DNA of 12,949 bases from JBBRHH01 sp038222915. GTDB lineage: Bacteria; Planctomycetota; Phycisphaerae; Tepidisphaerales; Tepidisphaeraceae. The stretch spans positions 1-12,949 of the forward strand of contig JBBRHH010000111.1 of the NCBI GenBank assembly GCA_038222915.1, read 5' to 3'. The notes beneath the pieces were generated by a model that did not search any database, was not told the DNA's origin, and saw only the letters and a program-made list of their open reading frames with translations. The position numbers and the translations under genes are program-made. Positions 1 through 6,610 of this stretch are shown here, piece by piece (positions within the stretch are counted from its first letter, which is position 1; each line of letters begins with the position of its first letter).

Positions 1-105
1 GCCAAAATCGCCAGCACGCCGATGAGCGAACTGGATCAGTTCCTGCCGGATGTATGGAAGGCCCAGGACGTGAAAGAAAACCTTCAACTGGAACACGCGA
101 CATAG
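1..105 (+). CDS. C-terminal end of an IS66-family transposase (partial)
   Basis: The first reading frame is open from the window edge and ends in TAG at 103-105, giving a 34-residue tail that contains TPMSELDQFLPDVWKAQ. IS66 transposases (TnpC) characteristically end with a short segment in which a proline and a D/E-L are followed by a LLP-x-x-W-type motif, and this tail resembles it. The start and catalytic core lie outside the window. The transposase family is inferred from this short tail only. The adjoining gene is broken just downstream, which supports a mobile element here. Another protein ending by chance in a similar motif cannot be excluded. Confidence 0.5.
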   Translation, partial: AKIASTPMSELDQFLPDVWKAQDVKENLQLEHAT

Positions 106-141
106 ACCGGTTGCTGGCCGTGCACTTCGCCGAGCGCACAC
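1..141 (+). mobile_element. Right-hand end of a probable IS66-like insertion sequence
   Basis: The transposase tail stops at 105, and homology to the DUF2233 family begins abruptly at about 139-142. The bases just before the junction (about 118-141) read outward to GTGTGCGCTCG on the minus strand. This loosely resembles IS66 termini, which typically begin GTAAGCG. The left end and the target duplication lie outside the window, so the boundary is approximate. Confidence 0.4.
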
Positions 142-629
142 TATTCGACCAGAACTTCACACCGTCCGGCCTTCACGTTGAATCCGGACAGGAGCTCGCG
201 CCCCTCAACCTCAATGTTGGTGAAGGCAACTTCTACCTCAAGCCCAACGGCGTCTTCTTTCTTGATGGCGCCGGCGCCCGAATTCTCGAATCGGTTGCTT
301 TCAAGAATTCGGGTGCACACCCTTCGCTCGCCGTTCAATCCGGGCCGCTGCTTCTGAGTGAAGGCAGCATCAACGCACAGTTCTCCGTGACGTCGACGAA
401 TCGACACATTCGAAGTGCGGTGGGAATAGACGAGAAAGGGCGGGCCATTTTCGTGATCTCTCGTGAGCCGGTGACCTTTCACGAACTGGCGACACTTTGC
501 AAATCGCGGCTGAAGTGCAACGACGCGATTTACCTCGACGGCGTGATTTCGAAGTTCTATCCGACCGCCGATCCGCAAGATCAGGCCGTCGGCGATTTTG
601 CCGGGATCTTCGGGGTAGTTGAGCCGTGA
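139..629 (+). pseudogene. 5'-truncated phosphodiester glycosidase / DUF2233-domain gene
   Basis: The reading frame from about 139 to the TGA at 627-629 encodes a DUF2233 (NAGPA-like phosphodiester glycosidase) C-terminal half. In order it shows FDQNFTPSGLHVESG, GNFYLKPNGVFF, SGPLLLSEG, a VGIDEKGRAIFVISR strand and the signature DAIYLDGVISKFY. Family members normally have a signal peptide and a first half ending in N-x-G-M-(F/Y) before this point. Here that part is missing and is replaced by the probable IS66 end. Upstream the frame stays open to an ATG at 54, but residues encoded between 54 and about 138 (RERKPSTGTRDIDRLLAVHF) show no DUF2233 similarity and are read from insertion-sequence DNA. 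The family acts on exopolysaccharide or sugar-phosphate linkages, usually outside the cytoplasm. This copy is probably not functional unless expressed as a fragment. Confidence 0.7.
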
Positions 630-650
630 GATTCTCCCTGCATATACAAT
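619..650 (+). promoter_or_regulatory. Possible promoter placing transcription start at or near the release-factor-like start codon
   Basis: TTGAGC at 619-624 and overlapping -10-like boxes TATACA (643-648) or TACAAT (645-650) precede the ATG at 657. Spacing is 18 or 20 bp. No Shine-Dalgarno sequence is visible before the ATG, so a leaderless or very short-leader transcript is possible. This is pattern matching only. Confidence 0.25.
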
Positions 651-656
651 GTTTTG

Positions 657-1169
657 ATGGACCGCAGCGCACCCTACGACCTCGCCGACGACAAGCTCCT
701 TGCCCAATGCCGGTTCGAGGTTTTTGTCGCTTCGGGCCCTGGCGGCCAGAAGCGGCACAAGACCAATGCGGCCGTACGCATCACCCATCTGCATACTGGC
801 GTTCATGCGGTTGCGACGGAGTCGCGCTCGCAGCGTGAAAATCGGATTCATGCCCTGCGCGCCTTGCGGCATAAGCTGGCCATTGAAGCGCCGCGCGAGG
901 TGATCGATCCACTCAGCTTTCAACCGCCTGCATGGCTGGTCGAATATTCCGGGCTGCACATTTCGCCCAAAAATCCCCGCTATCCTGCGGCCCTCGCAGT
1001 GGTGCTTGATGTGTTGAAGTCGACCCAGTGGAGTGTGCCTCGGGCGGCCGTTACTCTCAATGTGACCACGACTGCGCTGTCTCGATTTCTGCATGATGAC
1101 CACCATCTCTGGGGGCATGTCAACCAGACCCGCGTCGCCCTTGGCATGAAGGCGCTGACGCCGCGCTAG
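657..1169 (+). CDS. Release-factor-like protein with GGQ motif (probable ribosome-rescue or RF-like hydrolase)
   Basis: A 170-aa protein carries the class-I release-factor catalytic signature FVASGPGGQKRHKTNAAVRITH, with GGQ at residues 29-31, followed by the basic segment ESRSQRENR. In this family GGQ triggers peptidyl-tRNA hydrolysis in the ribosomal A site. The domains that read stop codons in RF1/RF2 are absent, as in ArfB/YaeJ-type rescue factors. Unlike ArfB it has no obvious lysine-rich tail. Instead, residues about 85-170 form a separate region ending in an HTH-like stretch (AAVTLNVTTTALSRFLHDDH then LWGHVNQTRVALGMKAL). The ATG at 657 was chosen; an in-frame TTG at 654 is the only near alternative, and neither has a clear ribosome binding site. 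Its TAG overlaps the kbl stop codon on the other strand in the palindrome CTAG. Cytoplasmic. The GGQ family is secure; the exact role is inferred. Confidence 0.85.
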   Translation: MDRSAPYDLADDKLLAQCRFEVFVASGPGGQKRHKTNAAVRITHLHTGVHAVATESRSQRENRIHALRALRHKLAIEAPREVIDPLSFQPPAWLVEYSGLHISPKNPRYPAALAVVLDVLKSTQWSVPRAAVTLNVTTTALSRFLHDDHHLWGHVNQTRVALGMKALTPR

Positions 1170-2353
1170 ATTCCCATCTCCTTTTTCACCCGAAGAAAAG
1201 CTTCAACAGCGAACTCCAGATCGGCGAGGCTGTGCGCGGCCGAAACCTGCACGCGGATTCGCGCCTTTCCCTGCGCTACCACCGGGAACGAGAACGCGAT
1301 GACGTAGATTCCGTGATCGAGCAATCGCTCGGCGACCCGCCCGGCCAGTGTCGCGTCGCCGAACATGATGGGCACGATCGGATGTGTGCCCGGGACGATG
1401 TTGAAACCGGCTTTGGCCATCGCGCCGCGGAAGTATTGGGTGTTTTCTTCCAGGCGGTCGCGCCACTCCGTCGAACCTGCCAGCAGCGAAACTGCTTTCA
1501 TCGCTCCGGCCACGATGGCCGGCGGAAGAGAGTTGGAAAACAAATAAGGCCGGGACCGCTGCCGCAGCAGGTCGATGATCTCCTTTCGGCCGGACGTGTA
1601 GCCACCGGAGCCGCCGGAAAGGGCTTTGCCGAGGGTGCCGGTGAGGATGTCGATGCGGTCCATCACATTGTGGTGCTCGTGACTTCCTCGGCCGGTCTTG
1701 CCCATGAAGCCGGTTGCGTGCGAATCGTCGACCATCACCAGGGCATCGTACCGGTCGGCCAGCTCGCAGATCGCCGGCAGATTGGCCAGCATGCCGTCCA
1801 TGGAGAAGACGCCGTCGGTGGCGATCATGCGGAATCGTGCACCTGCGGATTCTTTCAAACGCGTTTCCAACTCGGCCATGTCGTTGTTGCGGTAACGGAA
1901 TCGCTGGGCTTTGCAGAGGCGCACGCCGTCGATGATGGAGGCGTGATTGAGCTCATCGGAGATGATCGCGTCTTCAGCGCCGAGGAGGGTTTCGAAGAGG
2001 CCGCCGTTGGCGTCGAAGGCCGAGGAATAGAGGATCGTGTCCTGGGTCTTCAAGAACCCGCTCAGCTCCGCTTCCAGTTCCTTATGAATTTGCTGCGTTC
2101 CGCAAATGAAACGCACACTCGCCATCCCGTATCCCCACCGATCCAGCGCCTCCTTCGCGGCCGCGATAACCTCTGGATGATCGGCCAGGCCGAGGTAATT
2201 GTTGGCGCACAGGTTCAGCAACTTTCCGCGCGCAACAGTAGCCAAATGTGGCCGCTGCGCAGTGATGATCACCCGCTCAGCCTTCGAAAGCCCGGCGGAA
2301 TTGATATCTGCCAGTTGTTTCTGGATGTGAGATTGGAATCTTTTGTAAGCCAT
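1166..2353 (-). CDS. kbl: Glycine C-acetyltransferase (2-amino-3-ketobutyrate CoA ligase)
   Basis: This 395-aa fold-type I PLP enzyme (E. coli Kbl is 398 aa) cleaves 2-amino-3-oxobutanoate with CoA to glycine and acetyl-CoA, the second step of threonine degradation after Tdh. Visible motifs are NLCANNYLGLADHP (47-60), SVRFICGTQQIHKELE (79-94, substrate and PLP contacts), NHASIIDG (136-143), VDDSHATG (208-215, with D209 and H212 for the cofactor) and TGTLGKALSGGSGGY (238-252), where K243 is the Schiff-base lysine. All key residues are present. Other alpha-oxoamine synthases (BioF, HemA) share the fold, but the neighbouring tdh fixes the identity. It is the last gene of the minus-strand operon, 26 bp after the WD40 gene. 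The ATG at 2353 has only a weak GGGA-type site. Cytoplasmic. Confidence 0.95.
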   Translation of the reverse strand: MAYKRFQSHIQKQLADINSAGLSKAERVIITAQRPHLATVARGKLLNLCANNYLGLADHPEVIAAAKEALDRWGYGMASVRFICGTQQIHKELEAELSGFLKTQDTILYSSAFDANGGLFETLLGAEDAIISDELNHASIIDGVRLCKAQRFRYRNNDMAELETRLKESAGARFRMIATDGVFSMDGMLANLPAICELADRYDALVMVDDSHATGFMGKTGRGSHEHHNVMDRIDILTGTLGKALSGGSGGYTSGRKEIIDLLRQRSRPYLFSNSLPPAIVAGAMKAVSLLAGSTEWRDRLEENTQYFRGAMAKAGFNIVPGTHPIVPIMFGDATLAGRVAERLLDHGIYVIAFSFPVVAQGKARIRVQVSAAHSLADLEFAVEAFLRVKKEMGI

Positions 2354-2379
2354 GATGCGTCCCGTGACCTCAATGGAGA

Positions 2380-3630
2380 TTACTTTGCGAGGAGTTTATC
2401 AACTTCGTAGACGTAGCCTTTTCGATCTGCTGGCAAGGCCAGGAGCTTTCCGTCGCGGGAGAACACCGGTTTCCAAAGCCAAGCTTTTTTGAAGTCCATC
2501 GTCTTGAGCAGCTCACCGGTGTGGGCGTCGAAGATTCGGAATGGATCCATGCTGTCCGTGACAGCGAGCAATTGGCCGTCGGGGGATTGAGCGACTTCGC
2601 CGACGTCCGTGATCTTGAGCGATCGTATTTGACGGCCATCTTGAGGGCTGTAGAAGAAGACGCCTCGTGATCCACCGGCAAGTAATTGTGTACCGTCGCC
2701 GCTCAATTGAAATACTCTGTAATCCTCAATCTTAAAAGTTATTACTTGCTCGCGTGTTTTGAAATTCCAGAATGTGGCAAGTGACCCTCGAGTGTCAGAA
2801 AAACTTGCGGCGGCCAATGTCAGTCCATCGTGCGAAACCGCTACGCGACTGACGAAGCGGCTGCCGTCCACTTCGAGGCGAGCGATTTCCTTACCGGTTT
2901 TTGCGTCCCGAATGTTCAGCCATTTATCAGAGCCTGCGCACATCACGGCAGTCCCGTCGGATGTCCATGCGACATCGCTAATCTCGCAATTTGTCGACTT
3001 GCTTTTCCATACTTGCCGGCCTGTTGCTGCATCATGGACGGACATTGCGCCGCTGTGCGCGCCGATCGCGATGGATTTCCCGTTCGGAGAGAATACGGCG
3101 CCGCGAATGTTGGGGAGCGACTTGAATGAATTGATTTCCGCCTTCGAATTTACATTCCAAACGGTGACCAGGCCGGAAGAAACGCTGCCTGGGGCTGCGA
3201 GGACTTGAGTGCCATCGGGAGAGATGTCCATCTCTGCGGCTTTCGCGACAATCAGAAGAGGAGTAACCGAAATTCCTGCCTTGCGTTGCGGATTCTCTTT
3301 TGCAATTGGCCACGACCCGGGTCGCCCGTCCATGCCACTCGGATCGCCGCTTAGAAATCCTTCGTGCAGGCCTTCTTCGCAGAGCTTCTCCTCCTCCATG
3401 GTCGTGAGCATCTCGAAGCATGATTCGTAGCTGACGTGTCGGGCTAGCCGGCAGATGTCATCCTTCGCCACGCCAGCCTTAAGGAGACGCTCAAGTACAG
3501 GCCCCGTGTCGGCGAAAGGATCGTCGGGGCGCATCTTGGATGTCGTAATCGTACTATCGATCCAATGGCCGGTCATCCATGGGTTGATGATTTCCGTCCA
3601 CGCTACTTCTTCAAATGTGCTGCGCGCCAT
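2380..3630 (-). CDS. Seven-bladed WD40 beta-propeller protein with a novel-looking N-terminal domain
   Basis: The 416-aa protein has two parts. Residues 1-120 form a domain I do not recognise. It contains a possible helical stretch VLERLLKAGVAKDDICRLAR (45-64), YESCFEML (68-75) and a LHEGFLSGDPSGMDGRPGSW segment (88-107). Residues about 131-416 contain seven WD40-like blades, each with an S-x-D/N-G turn (near 136, 181, 224, 266, 310, 349, 391) and a hydrophobic x-D-x-x-T-G-type end (DAATGRQ, DAKTGKE, DAHTGEL). This is enough for a closed propeller. There is no signal peptide or membrane segment, so it is probably cytoplasmic, and propellers usually bind protein partners. AGGAG lies 5 nt before the ATG at 3630. 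The gene sits between tdh and kbl (36 and 26 bp gaps), so it is probably co-transcribed with them. Its DNA looks more AT-rich than either neighbour, suggesting later insertion. Its function is unknown; a partner or scaffold for the threonine pathway is speculation. Confidence 0.8.
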   Translation of the reverse strand: MARSTFEEVAWTEIINPWMTGHWIDSTITTSKMRPDDPFADTGPVLERLLKAGVAKDDICRLARHVSYESCFEMLTTMEEEKLCEEGLHEGFLSGDPSGMDGRPGSWPIAKENPQRKAGISVTPLLIVAKAAEMDISPDGTQVLAAPGSVSSGLVTVWNVNSKAEINSFKSLPNIRGAVFSPNGKSIAIGAHSGAMSVHDAATGRQVWKSKSTNCEISDVAWTSDGTAVMCAGSDKWLNIRDAKTGKEIARLEVDGSRFVSRVAVSHDGLTLAAASFSDTRGSLATFWNFKTREQVITFKIEDYRVFQLSGDGTQLLAGGSRGVFFYSPQDGRQIRSLKITDVGEVAQSPDGQLLAVTDSMDPFRIFDAHTGELLKTMDFKKAWLWKPVFSRDGKLLALPADRKGYVYEVDKLLAK

Positions 3631-3666
3631 GGCGGCTCCTGATCTGAATTGTCGAACGATTGAGAA

Positions 3667-4731
3667 CTACCCTTGGTTCCAGTTCAGTATCACCTTTCCC
3701 GATTTACCCGACCGCATGACATCGAAGCCTTTCTGGAATTCTGTGTAGTCGTAATGGTGGGTGATGACCGGCGAAAGATCCAGCCCCGACTGCAGCATTA
3801 CCGTCATCTTGTACCACGTCTCGTACATTTCGCGGCCGTAGATGCCTTGTATGGTGAGCATATTGAATACAACCGTGTTCCAGTCGATGGCCATCTCCTT
3901 TGACGGGATGCCAAGCATGGCGATCTTTCCGCCGTGGGCCATGTTGGTGAGCATCTCGCGGAAGGCTTCGGGGCTGCCGGACATTTCGAGGCCGACGTCG
4001 AAGCCTTCTTTCATGCCGAGGCGCTTTTGGGCGTCGGCGATTCGTTCCTTGCTGACGTCCACTGCGAGGGTTGCGCCCATCTTTTTGGCGAGGTCGAGGC
4101 GGTAGGGATTGACGTCGCTGATGACCACGAAGCGGGCTCCGGCGTGCCGGGCGATGGCGACGGCCATGATGCCGATGGGGCCTGCGCCCGTGATGAGGAC
4201 GTCTTCACCCAGGACCGGGAAGTGGAAGGCCGTATGCACCGCGTTTCCGAATGGATCGAAAATGGACTGCACATCGCGCGGGATGCGCGAGGTGTGGCCT
4301 CCCTCCTCCACGTGGTCGTGCACCCATACGTTCGACATCGGCAGCGCGAGATATTCCGCAAACGCGCCGGCCCGATTGACGCCGACGCCCTGTGTGTCCT
4401 TGCACAAATGACGCCGGCCGGCCAGGCAGTTGCGACAGCGACCGCAGACCACATGGCCTTCGCCTGAGACGATGTCGCCGACGTGAAAGTCTTTGACGTT
4501 TGAGCCGGTGTCGACGATTCGGCCTACAAACTCGTGGCCGACGACCATCGGCACCGGAATCGTCTTCTGCGCCCACGCGTCCCAGTTGTAGATGTGGACG
4601 TCGGTGCCGCAGATTCCGGTGCGGAGAATCTCGATTAAAACATCGTTGATGCCGATCGTCGGCACCGGCACTTCGTCCAGCCAGAGCCCTTCCTCGCGTT
4701 TCTTCTTGACCAGCGCCTTCATCGTCTTCAT
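3667..4731 (-). CDS. tdh: L-threonine 3-dehydrogenase (zinc, NAD-dependent)
   Basis: This 354-aa medium-chain dehydrogenase oxidises L-threonine to 2-amino-3-oxobutanoate with NAD+, feeding Kbl. It aligns along its length with E. coli Tdh (341 aa). It shows ICGTDVHIYNWD with catalytic-zinc C41 and T43, VVGHEFVG with H66 and E67, a structural-zinc cysteine set CGRCRNCLAGRRHLC (96-110), GVGVNR, IFDPFGNAVHTA, the Rossmann motif ITGAGPIGIMA (180-190), AMLGIP and GIYGREMYETWYKM. Relative to E. coli it carries about 8-12 extra residues after NVW, rich in His and Glu (HDHVEEGGH, 138-146). The start at 4731 is preferred because GGAGG at 4739-4743 lies 7 nt upstream and the ATG overlaps the protease stop as ATGA. 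An internal ATG at 4722 would match the E. coli N-terminus exactly. Cytoplasmic, tetrameric in the family. Confidence 0.95.
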   Translation of the reverse strand: MKTMKALVKKKREEGLWLDEVPVPTIGINDVLIEILRTGICGTDVHIYNWDAWAQKTIPVPMVVGHEFVGRIVDTGSNVKDFHVGDIVSGEGHVVCGRCRNCLAGRRHLCKDTQGVGVNRAGAFAEYLALPMSNVWVHDHVEEGGHTSRIPRDVQSIFDPFGNAVHTAFHFPVLGEDVLITGAGPIGIMAVAIARHAGARFVVISDVNPYRLDLAKKMGATLAVDVSKERIADAQKRLGMKEGFDVGLEMSGSPEAFREMLTNMAHGGKIAMLGIPSKEMAIDWNTVVFNMLTIQGIYGREMYETWYKMTVMLQSGLDLSPVITHHYDYTEFQKGFDVMRSGKSGKVILNWNQG

Positions 4732-5417
4732 TGCTTTGCCTCCGGCTTCTTCAGACTTTCCTTCCACTCCGCCCCCAGCTCTTCCATGCTCTTTCCCGTG
4801 TACTCTTTCCACAGGTCGTCGCTGTATTTTGCGTCGCGGCAGGCGTTGTTCAGCTTGATGACCAGATCCTTATCGTAGGACTTCTGCGCCCAGTCGAGGA
4901 ACGCGGCGGTTGTCTGATAGCTGGCGTCGAACTTGGCATCGCGCGCACGCGGGTGCGGCCGCTTGTCCATCGGCTCGTAATTGAACCAGCGGACATAATC
5001 GGCGATCCCTTCCACCAGCCAACCCGGCCGCTTGCCTCGCCCGTAATGTTGAATGACATGCGCCAGCTCATGGACGACCGCGCCGACATCGTCCGGATGG
5101 TCCTTGAACCACTTGGGAGCGCAAAACACCGCGTCGCCCTGGGTATAAGCGACGCCGTCCATGTCTTTCTTAAAGGTAACCACAACATGCTGCGGCGGGG
5201 TAAACCCTTCGCCGGGCAGCAAGGCGCTTACGATCGGATACCACTGTTCGGCCACCTTCTGTACGGCTATGCCGTACTCCGCCATCTCCGGCACCTGCGA
5301 GGTGTCCACTTCAATCACGACTCCGTGCGTTGTCGGTTGTGTGGATGGCTTGGCATCGGCCCACGAGCCCAATAAAAGGCACAATCCAACCAGTGCGCGT
5401 CGATAAATTGCAGGCAT
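4728..5417 (-). CDS. Secreted zinc metalloprotease of the basic secretory protein (BSP) family
   Basis: The 229-aa protein begins with a Sec-type signal peptide (RR, then LVGLCLLLGSWADA, residues 9-22), so export is expected. The mature part matches the plant and bacterial basic secretory protein family: VVVTFKKDMDGVAYTQGD, then AVVHELAHVIQHYG (113-126) with zinc ligands H116 and H120, catalytic E117 and a possible third ligand H124, then GWLVEGIADYVRW (132-144), a near-invariant BSP block. The C-terminal FLDWAQKSYDKDLVIKLN and the WKEYTGKSMEELGAEWKESL tail are also typical. Substrates are unknown. It is the first gene of the minus-strand operon and overlaps tdh by 4 nt (ATGA). The start at 5417 has a weak AGAG-type site and is supported by the signal peptide. 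Family assignment is firm; a role tied to threonine catabolism is inferred from position only. Confidence 0.85.
   Translation of the reverse strand: MPAIYRRALVGLCLLLGSWADAKPSTQPTTHGVVIEVDTSQVPEMAEYGIAVQKVAEQWYPIVSALLPGEGFTPPQHVVVTFKKDMDGVAYTQGDAVFCAPKWFKDHPDDVGAVVHELAHVIQHYGRGKRPGWLVEGIADYVRWFNYEPMDKRPHPRARDAKFDASYQTTAAFLDWAQKSYDKDLVIKLNNACRDAKYSDDLWKEYTGKSMEELGAEWKESLKKPEAKQ
4739..4743 (-). promoter_or_regulatory. Ribosome binding site deciding the tdh start
   Basis: GGAGG on the minus strand is 7 nt upstream of the ATG at 4731 and lies inside the 3' end of the protease gene. It is 16 nt from the alternative ATG at 4722, so it favours 4731 and translational coupling to the protease. Confidence 0.7.
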
Positions 5418-5508
5418 CGTATCTCTTTCGCAAAACGAATTCGTACCCCTCGATCACTTCTCGCAAGCAAATATTCCGATAAAGTGACAATCAGACAGAC
5501 TAACGCAA

Positions 5509-5533
5509 GCACGAACTGGCGGCCAGTTAGTGC
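5509..5533. repeat. 25-bp near-palindrome in the divergent intergenic region (candidate operator)
   Basis: The arms GCACGAACTGG and CCAGTTAGTGC pair at 10 of 11 positions around a 3-bp CGG centre; the inner 15 bp (5514-5528) are a perfect inverted repeat. It lies between the protease/tdh operon and the dioxygenase gene, 28 nt upstream of the latter's start. It could be a dimeric-regulator site or an mRNA hairpin. No regulator gene is adjacent. Confidence 0.4.
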
Positions 5534-5548
5534 GCATCCTTTAGCTGC

Positions 5549-5554
5549 GGGAGA
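5549..5554 (+). promoter_or_regulatory. Ribosome binding site choosing the dioxygenase start
   Basis: GGGAGA is 6 nt before the ATG at 5561 and abuts the alternative in-frame ATG at 5555, so 5561 is the more plausible start. Confidence 0.6.
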
Positions 5555-5560
5555 ATGACA

Positions 5561-6541
5561 ATGCCCACGTCCAAGCTCGACAAACTTTTCCATCCCGTCG
5601 CCGCCCGCCTTCATCGCGATCACATGTCCAGGCTTGGCATCGCCAAGACCATGCGGATTGCCCACGCCTACAACCGCCTGAAGTTTGGCCGGACCGACAA
5701 TTGGCGTCGCAAGATGTATCGTGAACACTTTGACGAACTCGTTCAGGAGAACGGGCCGCTTGTGCGCCCGCGCGTCCAGATGAACGATGGCTGGGCTCTC
5801 GACACTTCGATGACGCTCCCGCATCTTGATCGCGTCCTCAACGATTCCAGGGAGATCATTTCCGAGCGCGCCGGCCAGCGCCTTCCCGGTGAAGTTTACC
5901 GCAGCTATTTTCAGGACGTCTGGACCCCACAGGATGTCGAAAAATATCCATCCATCATGGACTTTACGACTTCGAGCGACGTGATCGCCGTTGCCGCCGA
6001 TTACCTCCAGTGCATTCCCGCGCTGTCCACCACCCTTCCTCCCGGCATTCGCTTTGTCGAATCCAACGCTGCGTTCGACCAACAGCCCGACGCGCCGCAC
6101 GACAGCCAGCTCTTTCACATCGACTATTACTCGCTGCCCAACTTCTACGTCATTGTGCTCCTCGAGGATACGACGTCCGCGCATGGCCCGTGGACTTTCC
6201 TGCCAAAGTCGGTGTCGAAGCGGGTCGCCACCCAGCTTGGCTACTGGGGCAAGTCGCGCGGCTACCGTGTCAGCGACGAGGAGATGTATTCCGTGGTCGA
6301 TCGCAAGGAGGTCATCGAGTTCACGGGCAAGCGCGGCTCCGTGCTCTTTATCGAGTCCTCCGGCTGTTTCCACTACGGCAGCCGCAACTCGATCAAACCC
6401 CGCTTCCAGCTCATGATCGGCTTCAACGGTGTCTGCCGCACCGATTTCAGCGAAGTGGTGATGACGCCCCAGGTTCACCCGACCACGGACTCGGATTCCC
6501 GGCTGCGGAAGATGGTGTTGAACAAACATTTCAAAGGCTGA
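5561..6541 (+). CDS. Phytanoyl-CoA dioxygenase-like Fe(II)/2-oxoglutarate-dependent oxygenase
   Basis: The 326-aa protein has the metal-binding facial triad of the PhyH-like cupin fold. SQLFHIDYY gives H186-x-D188 and SGCFHYGSR gives H271, with R281 (KPRFQLMIGF) placed to bind the 2-oxoglutarate carboxylate. Between them are VIVLLEDTTSAHGPWTFLP and a KRGSVLFIESS strand, both usual in this fold. Such enzymes hydroxylate or otherwise oxidise small molecules using O2 and 2-oxoglutarate. The substrate cannot be read from the sequence; the first 80 residues are basic and not diagnostic. There is no signal peptide, so it is probably cytoplasmic. It is the first gene rightward of a divergent intergenic region carrying a near-palindrome, and lies 69 bp before a lipoyl dehydrogenase gene on the same strand. 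The fold is well supported; the reaction is unknown. Confidence 0.8.
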   Translation: MPTSKLDKLFHPVAARLHRDHMSRLGIAKTMRIAHAYNRLKFGRTDNWRRKMYREHFDELVQENGPLVRPRVQMNDGWALDTSMTLPHLDRVLNDSREIISERAGQRLPGEVYRSYFQDVWTPQDVEKYPSIMDFTTSSDVIAVAADYLQCIPALSTTLPPGIRFVESNAAFDQQPDAPHDSQLFHIDYYSLPNFYVIVLLEDTTSAHGPWTFLPKSVSKRVATQLGYWGKSRGYRVSDEEMYSVVDRKEVIEFTGKRGSVLFIESSGCFHYGSRNSIKPRFQLMIGFNGVCRTDFSEVVMTPQVHPTTDSDSRLRKMVLNKHFKG

Positions 6542-6597
6542 TGGCCGCAAGACAACCCCATTCCTTTCCGCTATCTTTCCCGGCCTACACTTATGTC

Positions 6598-6605
6598 GGA
6601 GAAAG
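6598..6605 (+). promoter_or_regulatory. Ribosome binding site choosing the lipoamide dehydrogenase start
   Basis: GGAGAAAG is 5 nt before the ATG at 6611. It lies downstream of the in-frame ATG at 6593, so it supports 6611 as the start; the lipoyl domain begins immediately after it (MPAEITMPQLSDTMTEG). Confidence 0.65.
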
Positions 6606-6610
6606 TTTCG

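Noticed and set aside
141..1118. Long minus-strand ORF across the DUF2233 remnant and release-factor-like gene
   Set aside because: No recognisable motifs and antisense to two genes with clear family signatures.
1232..2410. Long plus-strand ORF antisense to kbl
   Set aside because: Shadow of kbl in a GC-rich frame; kbl is full length with all catalytic residues on the other strand.
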